Assembly: GCA_037447605.1 (NCBI GenBank)
Contig: CM074818.1
Span: 2,376,595 to 2,440,594, forward strand
From: Zygnema circumcarinatum
Lineage: Eukaryota; Streptophyta; Zygnematophyceae; Zygnematales; Zygnemataceae
Reading direction: 5' to 3'
Length of the DNA: 64,000 bases
The notes under the pieces are model-generated. The model had not been told where the DNA came from and made no database searches. It saw only the letters and a list, made by a program, of their open reading frames with translations. Both the position numbers and the translations under genes were made by a program. This document shows, piece by piece, positions 58,001 to 64,000 of the stretch. The stretch's first letter is position 1; every line of letters begins with the position of its first letter.

Positions 58001-61000
58001 TGTCAATCCACTTCAGCGTATGGTCACACAGGAATGCCTGGCTGCAGCATTAAGGGAAGGTAAGGGGAATAGAGAGACAATTCCGTAAATTCCACTTCAC
58101 CCTTCTAAGCAGACGATAAAAAGTACCACACACTGCAGACTGCATACTCGGTCTGACTCCACTGCAGACTCGGTTTGAATACTTCCCTCCTTTGTTTAAA
58201 CATTAGCATTCAATTCATTCTATTTACTTCGAAGAAGAAGGCGAGCTGCATACCTCAAGGATGAGGGCTAGTTTCTTCTCCCCCTCCTGCGGCCGAACCG
58301 ATGTAGGACGAGGCAAGCCGGCCATCACCGGCTCTTGCTGAGATGGATCTGGTCGGCCGTTGAGTCGAAGCCAGACGGCTTCTATTGCACGAACCACGTT
58401 CAATGAATGCTGCACACAAAGGACTCTAATCTGCATTTAGCTTCAAGAGGACGTTGAGAAAGAGACACTTCCAACCCACCCCCTCGCTCGCCCTCCCCCT
58501 CCTCCCATTCCCTTTCGCTGCCTCGTCCTTAGGCCACATTCTCCCCCTGTTCAGTTTCTCCCCACTTCTTCCCAGCCCCCAACTCCAAACCCACTCAACC
58601 CTCTAGCGCCCCCAGACTGACCACACTGTCTCCACGACACTTTTCCCTTTCTACCCTCCCTACCTCCCTCTTCTTCCCCTATAACTCCTTCCACCCTCCC
58701 TTGCCCAAACTCTCCTCGGTTGCACCATGGCCATCCACTAAGAGGAGGTGAAAGGAAAACTAACCCGTTGTAGGATGTGGAGGTTAAACCGAGAGAGGTC
58801 CACAGATGCAAAGTTTTGCTTGAATCGGTCTAAAAATTGGCTAGTATCCGGTAGACTCTCCAGCCTTCTCAGTAATCGTGCCTGTTTACAACAAACTCGT
58901 TCATGTTACATATAACCAGTACAGACTTCTAGTTGATGTTGAACTATGTTGCATGTCGCATGAGCCCCAAAACTACAACCATAATCATCATTGCCCCACG
59001 GTGACTCCCCCAACAGGGACAAACATACAAGCAAAAACTTAGCGTGCAAAGTGCCCTGGGAAGCCAGCTATGGCTGTCGTCTCAAAGGAGCCAAAAAAAG
59101 CAACGAGTGCTCGCTTAGAACAACGACATACGGCTCCTACGTGTTGTCAATATTCGTTTTAAGTGTTAATTGCGTCCAAAAAGAAAAGATTTCGGGTACA
59201 CGTCTTTCGAGAAAAATACTTCAATAGAAGCAGCCGGTTTCCTATCTTTTTTCTCTGTGAATTCTTGCCTGAAACATGATTTTGTGCATGCGTTAAGCTG
59301 AAAAGAAATCAACTATTGTATTGTTGTCATTCTTACAGCGCCTTCCGGTTTAAACCCTTGAGCTTGCTTTCGATCCAGTTCATTCAGCCAGAGTGTTAAG
59401 ATTCTTCCAATCCAGCTGCTGACGCTATACTAAAGCAACATTCGTAGCCATTCAAATGGTGAAGACTGCAAAAATACAGCACCTGCACATTGGAGTTCTG
59501 CTCTAGCTCCAGTCGGCTTTGTTCCTCCTTCAGCTGCAGAGCGCTTTCCCTATCCTCGCTGCTCAAAATCCCCTCCACTCGGTCAGCTTGCTTTTCCAGC
59601 CTATCCGCTAGTGCCACCACGATATCCACAACCACCTGTTCAGCTGAGGGATCACCCTGCCAACATCAAATAATTACGTCTCGATGTGAGAAACGCCAAG
59701 CTCCAAAATATTGATAAGCTAGAATCTACATGCAGTTCTCGCCATGCATCAACAACAGCATCAAACGTGATACAGTTCTGACAGCACCTAGCCACCATGA
59801 CCTAGGACTTATATCGACGTACCTAATTCTGGCTAGGGTTTGCAACCCTGTGCGTACAGGCATCTTCTTATCAACCAACCAAAAAATATAGGATGACTTT
59901 CTTATTGCATTTGAAAGTCGTTTACTACGCTGAGTATACCTTCCAAACATTTGATTAATGCACAAGATAACGGAACCATAAGGAACCTAGTACAAAACCA
60001 TTGCTGGAGAAGATACTGGAGTTGTATTTTACTTTCGGACTAATGGCCATGCTTAAAAGAGTGTAAAAGGTAAGAAATGCATCAAAAGGTGCCGTTCAGA
60101 CAGAAATTTTATCCAGACAAGGCATGGTCCGCTTGAAAATCAGATACTTAAAACTGACCACTGTTACTACCACGGCACTTCGATGCGAAATTACGTTACA
60201 AAATGTTGTCCACATCCCTCAAACTAACAGGTGACATTCAAGTCTAAGTGCATGACACAATGACTTTCTCTTATCCCCTCTCAAGTAGGCTTCTAATTCC
60301 TTCAGAAACGACATGCCAGTTAATCCAACATAACGTTGATATCCTGACGGCCTCGCAATTCGTAGACCACCTGCGAGTGATTCTGTGAGGTGAAGTGTCT
60401 CAATCTTCACTCTTCTAATTATGATTCTCACAAGGCCCTTTAAGCTTAAATGATTTTGAGCCTTGGATAATGTGAATTTAAAGGCATCTGTGCGAAGAAA
60501 AAGTGAGATTATGCATCCTGTTGTGAATTATCTTTATGCAGTCACCTGAAACACTAATGCAAGTCGTCCATCAAATCCCGTGAGAACCCTTCGAAGTCCG
60601 TCGGCCACCTCCCGAATGTCCTCCGCAAATTCAAGGACCTCCAATGGAGTGTTCGCAATAAGCTCCACATCTGCTGCCACTCCCGACTGCCTCCGCCACT
60701 CCCTCCCGAGCCAATCCCTCGCTTTTCTCCGAGTTTTCTTAAACTTTTTTTCGACATCGTCCTCTGAATCCGCCTCTGCAGCCAGCTTCGGCGGCGCCAT
60801 GCTTAGTATACGCTCCGAACGCACTACGTCTCTGTACAATCGTCTCAAAAGAACTAAGATTTGAAGCCTCTGCAGGCGGCCAGAAACTTCCGCCTTGACA
60901 GCGACGCTGATTTCATCATCTGAATCTTGCGGCATTCTTCCCAAGGTGGAAAGGGAGTTCGAGTATGTTTCAGTGACTTTGCCAGCCAGTTCACCATTAC

Positions 61001-61535
61001 CGACATTTTGAACCGAGGATGAGCCTTCCTCCGAACGTTTCGTTGAGGACCCATTCTCAGAAGTTCCTGCTTCATTTGAAAACTCGGTGACAAGGTTACT
61101 GCTCTCAAGCGCGCAGACAATAACATTCCTATTCACTCTGGGCACATGGCAGTCCTCATCACTCCGGTCTGCTGGTCTCAACAGAAAGCGGCGGCCTTTT
61201 GGTGAGGCAGAAAGAGGCAGAGACCCAGTCCCCGGCAGCATAGAGCGACACGTAGTCGGAGAATACTCAAGTTCACCGGCGTTGAAAAAAATGCCATAAG
61301 CACTTGCGATGTTTTGGGAGTGGCGCCCCAATATTTGCGTTGCATTGAAGCGATTGCTTTCAATAGCATTGCCACCTCTGACAGGGGCCTGGCCAAGGGC
61401 CACGCTCGACCAATGATTGTGACAGCTGCTTTCAACACGCCTTAAATCCCTAACAGTACCATCGATATCCGGCCTGCCAAGCGCGCCAAGTGCAGACTTG
61501 GCTGACAGAGTGCCGTTCACAAATACTGCTTGCAT
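55022..61535 (-). CDS. LETM1-like organellar membrane protein
   Basis: Thirteen exons: 60546-61535, 59483-59656, 59337-59429, 58765-58881, 58254-58409, 57867-57986, 57394-57539, 56880-56908, 56643-56795, 56281-56486, 55778-55932, 55399-55645 and 55022-55171; 911 residues, all phases agree. The start is the ATG at 61535. The LETM1 core is clear: [29 protein letters not shown], then [20 protein letters not shown] with the membrane span, [20 protein letters not shown] and [19 protein letters not shown]1 proteins affect cation/proton exchange and ribosome biology in mitochondria; this subgroup resembles plant LETM1-like proteins such as At3g11560, possibly plastid or mitochondrial. The 330-residue first exon is low in family conservation. 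Acidic coiled-coil exons follow ([11 protein letters not shown]...). A 29-bp micro-exon sits at 56880-56908. The C-terminal exon is assigned from phase and composition only. Confidence 0.88.
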
Positions 61536-63060
61536 CACTGCACCTCTGGCTGCTCCTCCTTATTCAACGTACTTCAAGGATGCTGCTGCTGCGGCCTGTC
61601 TGCGAGCATTCAGCAACCGCGCTGTCCTACTCCCTCCTGCAACGGATGCCCGCGGCCGCCCTTTAGGGTTCGCCGCCTGGCCGCCCGCCCGCCGTGGGCA
61701 GGAGCCCGCCACGCTGCGGGCCACAAATCCGCCGCGTGGCGCAGAGGGCCCGATCGCCACGTGGCCCAATAGGACCGCGCCTGGACCCCCGCTTACCGTA
61801 CGGCTCGTGACATGATCCGTACTGCACCGTACATCGTGTCACGGGGCCCTGCATCGGGACCGCTTTTGGTACGGCACCCGTACAGGCCCACTCCACGGTC
61901 AAACCTTGGCGGCTAGCGGGTCAGGCCATGCCTCAGGTAGGACGGTGCCAACGAGGAGGTTCCATGGACGCGATCCAGTTCAGTCGAGGAAAACTGGATG
62001 TGGCACGAAGCACCATTTCCAGTTGCACTGCTTGTCAATATCGCGAGCATGGAGATCTCTGTACAGCGATACTGCCGCAAATTTTTATTTTATTTTATTT
62101 TTTTGAATAAAATGATCTTTGGGTGATTTCGTTTTGTCGGGGGCGGGTCCCGTTTGGCGCGGGGTGAAGTGTCCCCGAAGGTTCTCGCCGCGGTCCCACC
62201 GCCGGAGAACGCGGCACGGCAGGGCAGGGTGGCGTCGTCTTCAGTACTACCAAATACCGAAGAACATTGCTTTAGAAGTTAGAACATAGACGTTTGGCAC
62301 GAGGATCGCGATGTCTACAGTGAGTCCTTGTTGGTTGCCAGAAGGAAGGAAGTGCTTCAGGGCGACTGCTGATTTCCTTTTTTATTTTTGGAACTCGGCT
62401 TTGCCCTGCCCTGCCCTCCCCTCATTGGTCCGCACCTTATCCGAAGTCAATACACACGTGTCAACGGCGCCCTCTGACAGAGCTCTGACCCAGCAGGCGG
62501 CCCTGTCCACGTCAGCCAGTCCAGGCTGGACGAATCCCTGCGCCTCCCTGCGCGTGCAAGCAAGGACCACGTGTCGCCGGGCGGGCGGGCGGCCCAGTCG
62601 GTGTGCGGGCGGCTGTACTCTGTACGGCCTCGGCTGCGCGCCACGCCGTACGAGGGAGGGAGGGGATCCGGACCAATTTGCCGCCGTACCGCATTCCGGG
62701 CAGCCGCTGCTGCCCGAGAAAAGCCTCCTGCCGCCCGGGCCCCCTTAGGCAGAGGCCAAGGGGGGCAGCGATGCGAAACTTGTCGGCTGCCCGTTCCGGG
62801 CGGCTGTCGCGGTGCGGTTTGGCGGCGGCGGATCCCGAGGGGGTACGGCATCCACGGGCGGCGCGATCGTATTGCCGATATGCCGATATATCGCACCTTT
62901 CCGGGCACGGCCACCTGAGGCGCGACTGGCAGGCAGGCAGGCAGGCAGGTCATGGCGACTGCAGGGGAGGGCGCCTGAGAAAGGGAGAGAGGGATTGAGG
63001 AGGGAGGGGGAAAGGGGGAGAGAGAGCACTCTCATCTTTGTATGTGGCAACGTGCCGCGT
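61536..63060. promoter_or_regulatory. GC-rich region upstream of the LETM1-like gene
   Basis: Two GC-rich islands (about 61640-61920 and 62480-62960) separated by a more AT-rich patch around 62080-62110. CGTACG occurs at 61797 and 62647, with several CCGTAC and GTACGG variants. The first is adjacent to the LETM1-like start; the second may serve a plus-strand transcript to the right. Open frames here look like GC-rich chance frames. Confidence 0.45.
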
Positions 63061-63589
63061 TGACAATATGAGATTTGACAGTCGACGGACGGAGGGATAG
63101 GGCGCTGGAAAGCACGATTAGGGCTAGCGAGCAGGAGTAGGACCGTTACGTTGTTGAAACTTTGAGGACGAGCGCAGGATTTGGCTTGCAGGGACTGCTT
63201 GCCTATTCAGAAATTGTGATTTTATGGTTCCAAAAGGGTTGATAGACAAGTGCAGCGGTCGTTACTGCGTAAACTGAAGGTCCAATGATCAACTGAAAGT
63301 CCATATTTTGGAAGCGGAGGGTTGCCCGGAACGGGCTGCTCGCATGGGCGAGCAGTATGGTTGCATATTCTGGCTGCTTGTTGTCGACATTCAACGAGCT
63401 TTCGGCAAATTGCAGTGAACGTTTTGTCTGCTCTCGCTTGTCGAAGGATTCTTCAGCAGGACGGTGCTTGCATACGGTTAATTGCTGTCTCCGCAAAGGC
63501 TTCAAGAGCTCTTGGAGAAGGAGAAGGGGGGCCCTTAGAGCTGGTTGAAAGAGTGTTTCTAGAGTTTCCCTTCTTTAGAACTACCGGAG

Positions 63590-63835
63590 ATGCTTCTGCA
63601 ATCGCTTCCGCCCATGGTCAGGGTGCCGTGCGCTGTCGAAATGGAGGAGGACAGACGCTCCCCGCACTTTGTCAGAATAGCAGCTGTTGGTAAGGGGCTC
63701 CCCTTTCGTTCGTTACATATGCTGCTATTGAGACAAGGGATGATTCCGCGAAGGGATGCACTTTGTCAGGATGAGGGCGTACGCTTAACTGCCTTGAAAG
63801 TCACAAGCACCCTGGAGTCAATTGTTGCTTGCTAA
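63590..63835 (+). CDS. Hypothetical 81-residue ORF or first exon near right edge
   Basis: A frame from the ATG at 63590 runs 81 codons (MLLQSLPPMVRVPCAVEMEE at its start). A good donor (GTTGgtaagg) lies near 63691, so it could be a first coding exon read as MEEDRRSPHFVRIAAVG then spliced onward. I recognise no family, and the second GC-rich island lies upstream on the same strand. Weak. Confidence 0.2.
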   Translation: MLLQSLPPMVRVPCAVEMEEDRRSPHFVRIAAVGKGLPFRSLHMLLLRQGMIPRRDALCQDEGVRLTALKVTSTLESIVAC

Positions 63836-63836
63836 G

Positions 63837-64000
63837 ATGCTCCGAGCCGTTAGCGCCTCAGCTCCTGTTAGATACGTGCCGGAGGTGAGATTGACTGCTA
63901 CCTTTAACGTAAAGGACTCACCATGTGGGAGCTGCCGTATGTTGCTGGAGGGATGCAGTACCCATTTTATGGCTGGGAGAAGTGGTGATTGCCTCCATCA
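63837..64000 (+). CDS. Partial unknown reading frame running off the window
   Basis: An ATG at 63837 opens a frame that is still open at the last base (54 codons), beginning MLRAVSASAPVRYVPEVRL and containing PCGSCRMLLEGC. The N-terminus could be a transit peptide, and a donor (GGAGgtgaga) after 16 codons is an alternative reading. No family recognised; only the 5' end is visible. Confidence 0.22.
   Translation, partial: MLRAVSASAPVRYVPEVRLTATFNVKDSPCGSCRMLLEGCSTHFMAGRSGDCLH

Overview
This is a stretch of nuclear DNA from a green plant-lineage organism, most likely a streptophyte alga or an early land plant with a compact genome. The evidence is its set of split genes with GT-AG introns, and their products: a chloroplast DUF1995 protein, a thylakoid-lumen cyclophilin of the CYP37 type, a UreG with a His-rich N-terminus, a TBL-type wall O-acetyltransferase, a LETM1-like protein and a GLUTAMINE DUMPER-like protein. 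I cannot name the species. About a dozen genes occupy 64 kb. No transposon, CRISPR array or virus-derived gene was recognised. I built the exon models by hand from reading-frame homology, splice consensus and intron phase; in nearly all genes every junction keeps frame.

Layout: the 3' end of a GH1 beta-glucosidase (+, 88-1184); a 3.5 kb stretch with only a Cys-rich micro-ORF and an orphan GC-rich island; a DUF1995 plastid protein (-, 4690-7454); a BIG-type ARF-GEF that seems to stop after its first post-Sec7 segment (-, 9599-14333); a gene-poor 4.9 kb stretch that begins with a 1.4 kb GC-rich promoter island; UreG (-, 19222-21819) head to head with a CCCH zinc-finger/RS protein (+, 22304-28236); a TBL protein (-, 29385-31731); a Golgi-type glycosyltransferase (-, 33118-36760) head to head with a FIST-LON fusion (+, 37569-42878); a GLUTAMINE DUMPER-like gene (+, 44639-46120); CYP37 (-, 47816-52105) head to head with an alpha/beta hydrolase (+, 52740-54029); a LETM1-like gene (-, 55022-61535); and a partial unknown reading frame at the right edge.

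The genes are not one pathway. Three themes recur: plastid biogenesis (DUF1995, CYP37, possibly LETM1-like and FIST-LON), Golgi wall-polysaccharide synthesis (TBL and the glycosyltransferase, adjacent and on the same strand) and nitrogen handling (UreG, GLUTAMINE DUMPER-like). Three gene pairs share short divergent promoters. GC-rich promoter islands are studded with CGTACG(G) elements in front of the BIG, TBL, glycosyltransferase/FIST-LON, GDU-like, CYP37/hydrolase and LETM1-like genes. The most notable items are the FIST-LON fusion, the four-exon GDU-like gene, the C-terminally short BIG ARF-GEF, the roughly 360-bp GGGGGA tract inside a CYP37 intron and the CGTACG promoter element.
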